Shown piece after piece: positions 11,881-22,483 of a stretch of DNA of 64,000 nt. The notes below the pieces were generated by a model. That model was not told the DNA's origin and did not search any database. It saw nothing but the letters and a program-made list of their open reading frames with translations. Origin of the DNA: Arion vulgaris. Its lineage: Eukaryota; Mollusca; Gastropoda; Stylommatophora; Arionidae. Numbering within the stretch: position 1 is the stretch's first letter; every line of letters starts with the position of its first letter. The stretch covers positions 64,574,865-64,638,864 of the forward strand of contig CM036753.1 in NCBI GenBank assembly GCA_020796225.1. The letters are read 5' to 3'. A program made the translations under genes and the position numbers.

Positions 11881-12030
11881 TTAACCCATTCGGCCTACTA
11901 AACCGATATACTAACTTGCAGTATTTTTTAAGATGACGCAAAGCCAGTATACTGGTTACTTCAGTATACATTGCAATAAAAATGCGTCCGGAGGTAAAAA
12001 AAAAAAAAAATTACGGGCTGAAAAGGTTAA
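11881..12030. mobile_element. TTAA-flanked MITE, family A (150 bp)
   Basis: TTAA target duplications at 11881-11884 and 12027-12030. Imperfect termini TTAACCCATTCGGCC and GGGCTGAAAAGGTTAA. Internal GCCAGTATACTGG palindrome and CAGTATACATTGCAATAAAA are shared with the copies at 38809 and 51007. TTAA duplication points to piggyBac-type mobilisation. Confidence 0.75.
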
Positions 12031-13110
12031 GTGGCTAGAGCGCTTTCAACGCAGTCGAGAAAAGTCGGGTTTGTTTCAAAATCCCGTTCAGTTAAATCAA
12101 TTGAATCTTCTTCTTTTGCGATCAGTTTCCTATGCTCAAATGTGTAAACAGTGAGATGAGTTGTCTCCATGAATTTAGTTGTCAGCAGAGAGTCCTCGCA
12201 TGTGCTTCACAATTTCTTTTTTTCAGATTAGTCGAACTCTGTCATGTTTGAGACCTCAAATCATTGAGAGGGGGGGGCAGGTTTCTCTCTCTCTCTCATG
12301 ATACCCGCTTGGACTAATGTACTAGATTTTCTCATAAATTCTGCTATTGTTTTTAGGGACTCCGCCCCTCCGTAGAGCTTCTCGTTTAGTGGAGGCAGGT
12401 TTGAAGAATGAGTTCAGCAGTCTGTGTGCTCTTTTCGCATGTACATTGATCAGTCTAGGCATGTTTCAGTTTATGGAGATGGGTGTGTCCTGTGCGGGGT
12501 CTAAAATGGTAGTTTGTTGGTTTCTATCGAACTTTAAGACGGGGTCTTGTGAGTAATTGCTATCTTTTCTATGACTTCATGCCATACACATTAGTATTTA
12601 CATGTGAAAAGTGTTTTTGTTTCTCTCAGTGAGACTGTGGTATAAGTGTTCTTTTTTGGTGCCTGCTTTCGTAAGTGTTTCAGCTGTTTCGTTACCTGCA
12701 ATGTCACAATGTGTTGAAATCAATTGCAATGATACAAGGAAAGAAAAAAGATGATAACTGATCACTGAACCTTCAAATGATAAAGTATAGTATTATAAGG
12801 CGTCTAATTAACACATCACAAGCTTACTGCCTTTTATGTTATAGAATTACTGCATTAAAAATATGATGTTATGCTATTACCATGAACTGTATACTATCTG
12901 TTAGTTTTATGATTTTATTATTCATTTTGCTTGCTTATGTGATGCCATACATATATGTCTTCGTTCTAAAACGTTAATTTATTAAGTATTACCGCAGCCA
13001 CCCATAGGTTTTCTCCAGATCTGATCTGATCCGCTCTGACCACTTCAGATTTATAAGTTTCCGTACATCGCTTTATTATTTGATATCAATCTATCGTTAT
13101 ATTTATATTG
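12030..13110. other. No recognised feature
   Basis: Mixed sequence with a short CT run near 12280. The frame at 12347-12556 has no recognisable domain and no splice logic. Confidence 0.35.
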
Positions 13111-13114
13111 TAAT

Positions 13115-13350
13115 TAAAATCGGGGGATATCCTAAAGATCGTAGCCATCAACCACAGTAAACGAGGCGTTGATTTTCTTGGCACCAATTATACGTTCAGT
13201 AGTTTGCCATTGCTTTCTGAACAATTATACTACACAATTATTGTTATCTTCTTCTTCTTCTTCTAAAGTGATCGTTCTCGAACACCACTTTGTGCCATTC
13301 TATGTGTCATGTATGCGATTTGAACCAGCGAGCCAAGTACGTTGCGCTTC
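13115..13350 (-). mobile_element. SINE family 4 copy with TTC tract
   Basis: GATATCCTAAAGATCGTAGC, CATCAACCACAGTAAACG, TTCAGTAGTTTGCCATTGCT and TTCTGAAC match 38285-38400 and the reverse of 61880-61930. A (TTC)n block interrupts it at about 13247-13265. Confidence 0.65.
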
Positions 13351-13575
13351 TTGTTTACAGCATTAGTCGAACAGCTACGATATTTTGTGCCTTTTATATT
13401 CAGTCCAGAATATTATGGTTTCGGCGGAATCGTTTTCTTTATATCACAAGTTATGCAATTATCGTACTTTACAAAAACATATAAAACTATCTCTGTTCTG
13501 CGTTATATGTCCTATCATCTCAGTTTGATAATACGCTGAAGACATCTGTTGACAACGGTCTGGATTTTAATTGTA

Positions 13576-13870
13576 TTTCTTCTTCTTCTTCTTCTTCTTC
13601 TTCTTCTTCGAACACTCCATATCGACCACTTGTTAACCACTCTTTGTAATGTGTATGTGATCCGAGTCTAAGAGCGAGTGTACGTTGTACCAGTTATACG
13701 CCTACAAATAGGCCAACAATCAGATTTCTGCGCTGCTTTTATTTACTAGGTAACTTCCTAGGCCCCTACCTCAGTCGACTCTTACGATATGTCCTGTAGG
13801 TCGCAGTGTTACTATTTTTTGTTCCCATTGAGGACTCCAGCAACACACAGATTGGTTGATCTCCTGATTG
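13576..13870 (-). mobile_element. SINE family 3 copy, full
   Basis: Begins with (TTC)n, the complement of the GAAGAA tail. Then GAACACTCCATATCGACCAC, TGTATGTGATCCGAGTCTAA, CCTACAAATAGGCC, CTCTTACGATATGTCCTGTA and GTCGCAGTGTTACTATTTTT. Confidence 0.85.
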
Positions 13871-14032
13871 GCTGATCTTACTTCCAATATAGACAAATTC
13901 CCCAATAGCATCTATAGACATTCCCTCAATCAATATCGGGTCTTCCCGTATGTTGTTCTTGGAACAATGAAAACATAAACGGGAGAAGAACTAAATTGAG
14001 AAAACGCAATATGGTATGTGACAGTGATTTAT

Positions 14033-14276
14033 TTTGGGGATCTCTGTGGCTAAATGGTAAGTTGTTCGAATTGCGTTCCGTAGGCCGGGGTTCGAATCCG
14101 GAACTCACTGTTCTGTTCACAAGTTCACTTGTTCCAGAGATTACTAGTATTGTTGTTGGATCTACGGAGTTCGTGCTTTGTGCAATACTCTCGGCAGGTG
14201 GAGTGTCATTTTTACGGAAAGGGGCCGAGCCATATGGGAAAACCTGTTGCAATGAAGTAAATTTTTCGCTTTAGAC
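14033..14276 (+). mobile_element. SINE family 1 copy (tRNA-derived)
   Basis: A-box like TCTGTGGCTAAATGGTAAG and B-box GGTTCGAATCC, then GTTCTGTTCACAAGTTCA, AGAGATTACTAGTATTGTTG and GGCCGAGCCATATGGGAAAA. A tRNA-like head fused to an unrelated body, seen eight times in the window. Confidence 0.85.
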
Positions 14277-14394
14277 TCGTTTTTAGACACTTCAGCATTC
14301 CATGCCGTATCTGGGCAAATTCAGCATGCGACGACAATGAGAAGATATAACATATATGTATATTGCTATTCATCAGTATCAGTAAAATAAAACC

Positions 14395-14580
14395 ACTCTG
14401 TTCATTAGTAGCTACTTAGTTTAGTCGACAGATCACTATCACTGTACAGCGAACCAATTAGTCCGTAAGTGCTCCGATTACTTTATCAATATGTATCTCA
14501 CTGTGTGGCAACTAAAGACACAAGTTCTAGATTGTTGATTATTCTCTGACTTCCAGTATAACTCTCTTGTCTAGCTAAAC
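14395..14580 (-). pseudogene. LINE family D 3' end
   Basis: TAGTCGACAGATCACTATCA, GTCCGTAAGTGCTCCGATTA and GTGTGGCAACTAAAGACACA are the complement of the block at 50600-50765. Flanking short 3'UTR is included. Confidence 0.65.
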
Positions 14581-14774
14581 CTCGTTTTATTTGATATTTT
14601 TGTATCCTCGTAGGGTTGAAAATTCACTCCGATTCTTTAAAACATTTTACGACCTCTTTGACCTAGGACGTCAAGAATATAAACCTGCTCCATTGATTGC
14701 CCGCTATCTACAGTAGCCCTACCAGTAAGCATATCGGCGCACTCATTCCCAAAGGTGGGAAAGGGGAGGGGGAA

Positions 14775-15055
14775 GGGTGTCCTTTACGTCTGCAGGTCCT
14801 GGCCCAAAAATAACACTGATTTTTGCCAAACTAAACCTCTTCAGAAACTCGATGCGTTGTCTTCGAACACATCCCTTCTCAATCTTCCTAAGCATGCCAA
14901 TTGAGTCACTGATAAAATATGCATGGATAAAAGTATGTGACTATCCAAACCAGTGCTTTAGTTACTGTAAAATCTCCATAGTCGAACTATTTGCAGCAAA
15001 ACTACCACTGTCTTACCTCGCAACATCCCCTCTGACTTGAGCATGGACAGACTGT
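14775..15055 (-). pseudogene. LINE family D RNase H fragment
   Basis: The complement of this stretch matches the RNase H segment at 50180-50420 (plus): the GACTCAATTGGCATGCTTAG...CGAAGACAACGCATCGAG order parallels GACTCAATGAGTATGCTCAG... It probably belongs with 14395-14580 and is broken by an indel and decay. Confidence 0.6.
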
Positions 15056-15083
15056 GAGCTCCACATGTGTTGAGCTACTAACC

Positions 15084-15196
15084 AATCTGTGTAAATGATC
15101 ATATTGCACTATCATCTAGTAGATAAGGATTAAGTTAATCTGTGTAAATGATCATATTGCACTAGCATCTAGTAGATAAAGATCAAGTCAATCTGT
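15084..15196. repeat. 53-bp direct repeat, two units plus a stub
   Basis: AATCTGTGTAAATGATCATA... starts at 15084 and 15137 and restarts at 15190. The units differ at only a few positions, indicating a recent tandem duplication. Confidence 0.9.
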
Positions 15197-17009
15197 GTGT
15201 TGATTCTTAGATGATTAATGTAGCCAGTGCAGTCCTAAAATGCGTTAAGACAGTGTACCCATGACACTGTTGTAATTGTTGATCGGTGTATTGTTTTTCT
15301 GACTAGTCTCCTCTGTTCTGCTGTTGCTGTCCTAGATGCTTCACAAATCACTGCATAGTGACGATGTAGTGTATGTCACGTCGTTCAGTCTTATGTAGCA
15401 ATCTTCCACAAGTTAGTGTTTATATCAACAGTTATTATTGAGCCTATGATCGTATCTTTGAATCGCTTCTTTATGCCAGCATGGGGACGCCTGACATTTA
15501 TATTTATATATAATAATTTTTCTCATTTAAAAAATTGATATACTTCGTGTTGGCTTTTCTCAAGCTACCCCAACAGTTTTCTGCAAACATCAAAGCAGTT
15601 TGAACAAACTAAACACTGATCCATGCACAAAAGTATAATTGCATAACACTGCCTTAAAATATTGTTCTGTATAAGCTGGCATTACATGTGCGATATGAGT
15701 AATGGATGTTGTCTATAGAGGTTTCCAAATTCTCGCCTGGATCTACTGTCAAGGGTAAGCGTGTGTTCGTGACAATGATAGAGCGGGCATGGTCTTACAT
15801 CGACAACATCAACTGTCGGGGAGTTTAGGATGGATAACCGGGATTTTCTTCGTATCTTGGTTATCTATTTTTGCATGAGGACAATAATATTGTTGTTAAA
15901 TCTATCCAGCGATTTAATGAGTTTGGAATTAACGTTGTACACGTAGAACTGGCTGCTTGATAGGCAGAGAGATGCTTGTGTTTAACGAGCGAGCCACATG
16001 AATCATCAATATGTACACAATTCGACATCTATTGGGAGTAACTGATCACCTATGGTTCTGCCAGCAATGCTTCGACGCAGTTTCAGTAACCAATAGAAAT
16101 AACCAGTAACAGGCCCTACAGATTTTGTGTTATGTTTGTGCACACGCATGTTTGTGTATATTGCAAGGCTTGGTAGGTAAGAGCGTTCTAACATTCTATA
16201 AATCACCAGTTTACGAGATAAAAATAAAATGTGGACTAGATTTTCACACGCATAAAAATCATATAATTCACAATTATTTAACAGCCGAAACAATATAGAA
16301 ACTTCAGTGACACAAGCTAGCATATACGTTTGTTTTTTCTTTAAAATTAGAGAACTTTATTTTGGTACCGCTGACTAATCTAGGGGAAATAACACATTCT
16401 TTGTTTACAAGTTGGCAAGCTACGATAAATTATTCTCCACTAAATATTGGAATTGTTTTGACGGTTTAATCGCGGCCATCGTAAATACAGATCACAGAGA
16501 AGGCCGTGGTTTAATGCTACCCAGGATTACGGAAAAAAGACAAGATAGAAGCAGAATTATACCGATTCGTCTATTATTAATAAATTGCACTATTCTCCAT
16601 GTCAATTTTTCCTTTAAATATTTTCGCTACAATTCCCATAAATAAAAACAAATATTTCTTGTTAGTAATAGAAAATGTAAAGAAACAATTCCTGTCCACA
16701 TTATTTGTAAAGATACATGTCTTAGTAATGGACACAGCTTGACAAATAAAAAAAAAATCCGGTGTGCAATATTATAGCATTTAACTTACAAGGAAAGATA
16801 AAATCTTGAATGAACTCTTATGCTTTGAAAGGTAATGAAGGACAGCTCATGTTGTTTGGAAGACAATGTAAGTCTTACTTCCGTTTCTCCAATACAATCG
16901 AATTCATTGCAGTGACCTTCCTGAAAATAGGCTTACTTTTATCACAAAAGTGGTTTTTAATTTGTCAAGAAAAATAAACAGGTTTTGAATTGGCGTCAAA
17001 ATTCTAGTT
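15196..17009. other. Region upstream of the NDUFAF8-like gene
   Basis: No repeat family identified. It includes the presumed promoter of the gene starting at 17010. The minus frame 16006-16323 and plus frame 16412-16645 have no recognised homology. Confidence 0.35.
16877..16883 (-). promoter_or_regulatory. ETS-type site (ACTTCCG) upstream of the NDUFAF8-like gene
   Basis: ACTTCCG is the complement of the GGAAGT core bound by GABP/NRF-2-type ETS factors. These commonly sit at promoters of nuclear genes for respiratory proteins. It lies about 130 bp before the ATG. A 7-bp match alone is weak. Confidence 0.25.
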
Positions 17010-17081
17010 ATGAAGTCGGTCACCAATGCTAGGCAGCGTATGCTGCATTACCCAGAGGCTTTAGCAAAGTGTGCTACGCAG
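17010..17081 (+). CDS. NDUFAF8: NDUFAF8-like exon 1 (24 codons)
   Basis: ATG opens MKSVTNARQRMLHYPEALAK CATQ, followed by donor CAG|GTTAGT. The YPEALAKC segment corresponds to FPERLAAC of the human protein. Length is 72 nt, phase 0. Confidence 0.82.
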
Positions 17082-20000
17082 GTTAGTTGGGGGCAAGTTT
17101 TAAATCTGACACCTCCTAAGTTGACCGACTACTTGAAGCTTGACTTACAAAACTTAGTTGCTTGAGAAGGATCTTTTCGTCATTCATTAGTAGTCATTCA
17201 ATGTTCATTCCCCTTCTATTTACGTTCTCATAAATGACAATGCTAATTGAAAAATTAAGAATGTAGTATCTGTTGTATATATTATGGTTAAGACAGACCA
17301 GTGAGTTTTGACTATAGGATCACCATCATCGCCCATCGGTATGGCATTGGGTATTCTGCACAACAGACTAGTGGATGTTTACAATTTATTAGTTACTGTT
17401 TGAGTCTTGCTCCATGTTTCTCCAATTGATCAGAACAGCCCTTTGCATTGGTGTTAAATGTTCCAATTTTGGTTCTAGATTTGATTTGTTTAGACTTCTA
17501 CAATTTTCCTAGTACGGTGAAAGCTCTAGCCTTATGTATTCAAATTCTGATATCTTTAGACTTTATCTGTCCCTCTTTGTCTACATTTTACCCAAGTATG
17601 TGTATGGTTGGAGACGCGTAGCTAGTTGTTAGTGAACTCGCTTCTCAAGGCTGGTGGTCTGGGTTCAACTCCGCAGTGCACGTGGAATTTTTCCAGACCG
17701 GATGGCTCTCAGGTCGACCCAGCCTCAGCTGGGTACCAGACCTGCTCTGGGAAGTAGAGGCGGCCGGCGTGATGCTGACCACATCACCCATCGTGTGCCA
17801 ACGGTCAATGAAAAATACAGGCCTAACACTGTTTGACCTATATACCATGAGGTATGAAAGGGTTCCTTTACTTTTTTACTTATGTGTATGATTGAAGTGG
17901 TATGGTTTTGCCAAGAGAGATTAAGTTGTTTGTTTGATTAATACTCCTCTTGTTTGTCTTTCCCATGTGAATGTTTATCCTTTGTTGTTGTGAACTCTTA
18001 TCAAGTGTGTTTAGTGTATCATACATCTGGTTACATGCAGATGCGTTCATAATCCATTTTGTAGTCAGTAAGAACAACAAAGGTGATAGAAGCATCCCTG
18101 TTGCACTCCTGATATAATTCCTTAAGTATCAGGGTGATATGGTCAACATCACAATGGCTGCCATCACTTCTCAGTGCTTTTTTGGTACTGAATTGAGACT
18201 GGATTGACCTGAGAGCCATTACAGTTGGTAAGAAATTCCACTCCTCCTGTGGAATTGAACCCAGACCATATTCCTAAGTGGCGAATGCATTAACCACTAT
18301 TATATCATGGCTCTCATGTTGCCATACTAGGTTAATTGTCTGTGGAATCTCATATTGCCTCCTCAATTTTCAAAGGGTTTTCCTATCAATGATGTTGAAG
18401 TTAGTTAGTCTTTCCTCTTGGGCCTGTGGGCGGGGCAGAGGTCATAGCTCTCCATGTCTCGCGGTTCGTTGCTATTTGCTTTAAGTCTTTAATGTTTACT
18501 AGGCCCATCGTTGAGCCTTCTCTGGTGATGGTTCTACGCAGAGTCTCTCTTGGTCTTCCTCGTTTTCTTTTTCCCTCTGGTGTCCATATGAGGGATTGGT
18601 AAGAGAGTCTTCTCTCATCCATTCTAAGTGTGTGGCCGATGTAGTTCCAGCGGCGCTTTCTTATAAAATTTGATACATTTTCTTGCTTGGTCTCTTGTCT
18701 TATTTGTGTATTGGGTCTGAAATCTGACCATTTGAGGTTCAGTATTCTTCTAAGACATTTATTCTCAAAGTTATCTAATTTTCTTTCTAGAGCTTTTGTT
18801 GCTTTCCAACTCTCGCATCCATAAGTTAATACTGGAATCACACAAGAGTTAAAGATCTTTAATTTTAAGTGCTTGCTGAGTGAATTGGACTTCCATATAA
18901 TGATGTTGAAGGCTTTCTCGTAATCCACAAACTCGATATAGAGTGAGGACTATCATTCAGTACTTTGCTATATTATTATGTGGTATGTGACTATCTGGTC
19001 GATGCAGAATTTATCAGTTCGAAAGCCTGCTTGCTCTTCTCTAAGTTCTATTTTGGTGGCATCTCTCCAGGATGATCCTGCTTAGCACTTTTCTATGAAT
19101 TCGCAGCAACATTATTCCTCTATAGTTTTTGCACTCCTGGTGATCCTCTTTCTTTGTTAGCTTTGCTAGGTATACTTCTCTCCAAACTGTGGGTATTTCT
19201 TTGGCCTCCTAGATTCTTATACATAGTGTAGTAGTTTTGTAAAGGTGTTTGTATTAACCTCTTGGGATACCATCTATACCGGTTGCTTTCCCATCTTTCA
19301 ACAGTTTGATGGCTTTACTATCCCTCTTTGAATGATTTCTCACAGTTGATGTCAAAGTCCACTTCTGCAGCTGGATATCTAGAGGGTTTGTAGATACTTG
19401 TCTATTCAGGAGTTTCTCAAGTATTCTACCCATCTTTCCATTTGGTGTGTAACATTAGTAACAACTTTCCCATTACTAATTTTGATTTAAACCCAGAACC
19501 TTGAAAACGCAAGGCCTTTAAAGACCCCACTTTATAGGGAGACATGATCACCTGCACAAGTTAGGTCCCCAGTTTAACAAAATACTGTAATGTATTCTCT
19601 TTGCCACAGATGTACAATGAATTTTGTTATTTCATTAGAGTAATTTGTAGGATTACTTCATTGCAGGCAACAGCTTACGGGAAATGTGTGACAGTAAAGG
19701 AGAATATTAGGAAGTCAGACTGCATTAAAGAATTTGAAGCACTAAAAGATTGTATCAAGAATACTGTAAGTAAACATTAACTGCTGTTCTAATTTTACAT
19801 TAATCATATTATTTACCATATCTTCATTATAGCTTAACTGTAATTTAACTCCATTTGGCTGAAGAAATATTTCCAGGAAACACATTTTTCAAGACCTTGC
19901 TTCTTGTGAAATGTCTTGGTAACAGACTGGTACCACTAACAATGAAAGATTCAACATCTCCACCACGTTGAAATTTGCTGAAGACATTGTTCGGTATTCA

Positions 20001-21237
20001 TTTCGTACGGTTATGTATTATTCTCAGTTCTTGGCCACCCTCTGTATTGTGTTTCAGCTGTGATTAATTTATTTCTGTTCCAGTTTGCTTGCAGGTTGTT
20101 TTGGGTCATCCACGTTCTCGTTTACCCTCTGGTGTCCATCTCAGTGCAGTTTGTGTAACAATTAGCCTCCATGCATTTCACATGTCTGATCCATTTCCAT
20201 CATCTCTTTTGGATTAACTTGGTTGATGAGAACAAATACAAAGATGTGGAAGAAGAGAAACCCTGGAGGTTGAAAACATTAATATGTCATTAACTCATAC
20301 TTAAACCTGTCAGACCTCTTGAAGTTAAACTGAGACTCAGATATGATAGATGCTTTAGTAAATCAAGTCATTGGGTGGCGGAAATAATTTTAAAATTATA
20401 TTTTCTTTGCAATTATATCTTGATTTTGATGACATTATGTAAGACATAAGAAAATGGTGTTGTAACTTCTGAGATGTTCTGATGTAGGGATTATAAAGAC
20501 ACAAATAAATTGCTGGCTAATTATGAATAGTTGATGACGTTATCGAACCACGTAAAAATAACGTACTATAGGTGCAAAAAGTACACAAACAAAAGAAATA
20601 CACTGCAACGTTTCACCCAAAGTCCTTTATCAAACAAATGATACACCAGAAGTGAAGAAATTCACCTCTTATATGGCGCACAACATATAGAATCAGACAA
20701 TAAATCCCCATGGCTGTCTGATTCTATATGTTGTGTGCCATATAAGTAGTGAATTTCTTCACTTCTGGTGTATCCTTTGCTTGATAAAGAACTTTTGGTC
20801 AAAACGTTGCTGTGTATTGTTTTTGTACTTTGTAAAACTACCGTACTTTGTTTTCACATGTTTCACCATTGCATAGTTTACTGCAGCTTCCCTTATATTG
20901 ATGAAATTATATAAATTTGTTATTGTTTGAAATATATACAACATAATTCTTTTAATGTGTTGTCAACTTGACTGTGTATTATTTTGCTCAATGTTATCTT
21001 CTTCATTCTGCCCTTTTGTCTTTAAAAAAAAAAAAATTGTCTTGTATTTGAGAGAGAAGTAATTTGTAATGTTTTCCTTTGTTTGTTAAATCGGATGACA
21101 CATGTGAAGTAGTCAGTGTGTTATTTTGTGTCTGGTATTTTTAAAAATTTTGTCCTTTAAAGAAGTTTGTTGCCATGTATACAAGGGATAAGTAATGTTT
21201 TTGGTTTTGATCAAAACAGATGAAACAAGTGAAATAA
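17010..21237 (+). CDS. NDUFAF8: NDUFAF8-like mitochondrial complex I assembly factor, three-exon gene
   Basis: Joined exons 17010-17081, 19667-19765 and (less sure) 21220-21237 give a 62-residue protein; human NDUFAF8 has 74. Seen: MKSVTNARQRMLHYPEALAK, then CATQ|ATAYGKCVTVKEN, then SDCIKEFEALKDCIKNT. This matches the family pattern: a short basic N-terminus, an FPE/YPE-like motif, C near residue 21, AYGxC, then CX9C with the signature EFEALxxC. NDUFAF8 is known as a small cysteine-rich mitochondrial protein that stabilises NDUFAF5 during assembly of the complex I Q-module; that role is from family knowledge. Introns 1 and 2 are phase 0 with GT/AG borders. Intron 1 (2.6 kb) carries SINEs and a LINE stub; intron 2 carries a fold-back repeat. 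The start is the only ATG in frame before the conserved block. The terminal exon is the weak point: without splicing, exon 2 would read on to VSKH and stop. An AATAAA-type signal occurs near 21490. Confidence 0.82.
17605..17890 (+). mobile_element. SINE family 2 copy in NDUFAF8-like intron 1
   Basis: GCGTAGCTAGTTGTTAGTGA, ACTCGCTTCTCAAGGCTGGT, GGGTTCAACTC, TCTCAGGTCGACCCAGCCTC, GTGATGCTGACCACATCACC, then ATACCATGAGGTATGAAAGG and a T-rich tail. tRNA-like head with B-box GGTTCAACTCC. Confidence 0.85.
18112..18320 (-). mobile_element. SINE family 2 copy, reverse, in intron 1
   Basis: Reads as the complement of the family 2 body (GATATGGTCAACATCACAAT; GAATTGAGACTGGATTGACC; GGAATTGAACCC), with the tRNA-like head at the right end. 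Confidence 0.7.
18400..19475 (-). pseudogene. LINE family B-like reverse transcriptase, intron 1
   Basis: On the minus strand an intact 175-codon frame (18401-18928) reads FNSCVIPVLTYGCESWKATK, NKCLRRILNLKWSDFRPNTQ, RKRRWNYIGHTLRM, GKRKRGRPRETLRRTITREG and RATSAPPTGPRGK-like ends: RT thumb and C-terminal tail. Upstream (18930-19475) shows decayed RT, including a YEKAF-like segment and LLKDGKATGIDGI. Lies antisense to the host gene. Confidence 0.8.
19485..19570 (-). mobile_element. tRNA-like SINE head fragment
   Basis: The complement of TTTAAACCCAGAACCTTGAA contains a B-box-like GGTTTAAA run, with an A-box-like segment beyond CATGATCACCTGCACAAGTT. Too short to assign to a family. Confidence 0.35.
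19667..19765 (+). CDS. NDUFAF8: NDUFAF8-like exon 2 (33 codons), CX9C core
   Basis: Acceptor TTCATTGCAG precedes ATAYGKCVTVKENIRKSDC and IKEFEALKDCIKNT; donor is ACT|GTAAGT. It holds three of the four cysteines, including the CX9C pair bracketing the family signature EFEAL. Length 99 nt, phase 0 at both ends. Confidence 0.85.
20563..20849. mobile_element. Fold-back element: two 130-bp inverted arms, 15-nt loop
   Basis: Left arm ends at 20699 and right arm begins at 20715. The arms pair over CAGACA/TGTCTG, ATATGTTGTG, GTGAATTTCTTCACTTCTGG, GATAAAG.ACTTT and AACGTTGC out to GTACTTT. Each arm carries GATAAAGGACTTTGGGTGAA ACG, related to single copies at 36240-36330 and 44325-44395. It resembles the CTGATGA...GAAAC hammerhead region of Penelope-like element repeats, but the core is mutated. 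Confidence 0.75.
21220..21237 (+). CDS. NDUFAF8: Possible NDUFAF8-like terminal exon (MKQVK-stop)
   Basis: A T-rich stretch and CAAAACAG acceptor precede five codons and TAA in phase 0. A short lysine-rich tail fits the family, but such a short exon can occur by chance. The alternative end is read-through of the exon 2 donor to a stop at about 19780. Confidence 0.45.
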   Translation: MKQVK

Positions 21238-21239
21238 CA

Positions 21240-22480
21240 GCCTGGAAAATCCAAGTAAGGAACTTTTCTTGTCTTTCATCTTTTTTTTTTTTTCTTTCTA
21301 AGGGAAGCAACTGTGTTAAATAGATTGGACCATTTGCTCAACCGTAGTTGCAACTCCTTGTTTTATGTTGAGATCCACAATGAAATTGAGTTTTAAAATA
21401 ATGATTACAAGAGATATCCTATAGTTTCTCAGGGGTGAACTTTAGGGTTGGGACTTGTGCATTAATGCTGAAATAGGGGCCACAGGCGCAATAAAACAAA
21501 GTGACATTGATGTGCCAGGGTCAGTGAGCTGGCACTAATCAAAGCGACCTCCACCTATGATCTGGAAACAGACTGCAGCACAGCAATTTGGTAAAGTGGA
21601 TGGGGTTTGTAGGAGAGCTACCATGCGGTATAATAGTAGTGCAGGAGCAATCATGAATACTATGTGACCTGTTCAAAACTTGGACAAGCAAAATCATATA
21701 GTGGATTCACCACACACTTCTCTGGCTGACATCAAGAGACAAATATCAGGTTCAAATACAGTACAAATAGTAGGGAAAAAGAAATCAAAGAGATGCACAA
21801 TGAGTTGCTGTGTATGTAAGCTCACATGTTAATTGTTACACCATAGTTGCCCGCTCTAGGCAAGACTGTGAAGGTCTCATGTATTCTGTCTGTGTCATGT
21901 TGACATAAGGGAAGACTGCAGTTAACTGTACGAAAGGCCAAATGCAGGTAACAGAGTGGCAATTCAAAAGCATTCTTTTCTCCAAACTATAATTCTGACA
22001 TAAAAATTACAAATGACAACAATATGATAAAAATTGGATAGTTTGTTGATAATCTAGTATATAAATTAAGTGTGGATAGAAACAAGTTGTAGAAAAAGTT
22101 AACAATATTCATTGCAAGATTTTTGTATTGCATGTCTCTAATATATTTTTACTTATTATCTGCAGCACAACTATTTGTTCAATCTTATTGTTCTGGCAAA
22201 GTAGCAGAGGCACACAAAGAAAGATCTTGCTTGTTCTGGTATATGGATCAGAATGATGAATAATCAAGAGAGATGTTAACAGACTGTCCACCCGCCGTTC
22301 ATCACTCATGTCTGCTTAGAATAAACAAATTGTTCTTGCCAAATTATGAAACAGTATATTCCTATTAGACACCCGTTGAAAAGCATGGACAAGCTCTTGG
22401 AGAGCTCTTGTGGAAGCCTCATATACTACAGAACATGGCAAGTACTAAGTAAGAGACACCATGCTGCTTCACACTAAAAT
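21240..22480. other. Intergenic, no gene recognised
   Basis: Downstream of the NDUFAF8-like gene. An AATAAA occurs at about 21490. No recognised repeat family. Confidence 0.35.
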
Positions 22481-22483
22481 GTA

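Noticed and set aside
14041..14112. Possible tRNA gene
   Set aside because: A- and B-boxes are present, but the cloverleaf is eroded and the sequence continues into a repeated SINE body, so it is a SINE head.
16412..16645. Upstream first exon for the NDUFAF8-like gene
   Set aside because: No donor at a sensible place, no similarity to the family, and a good ATG already exists at 17010.
18401..18928. Intact 175-codon frame as a host gene
   Set aside because: Its sequence (LTYGCESW, GHTLRM, GRPRETLRRT) is the C-terminus of a LINE reverse transcriptase.
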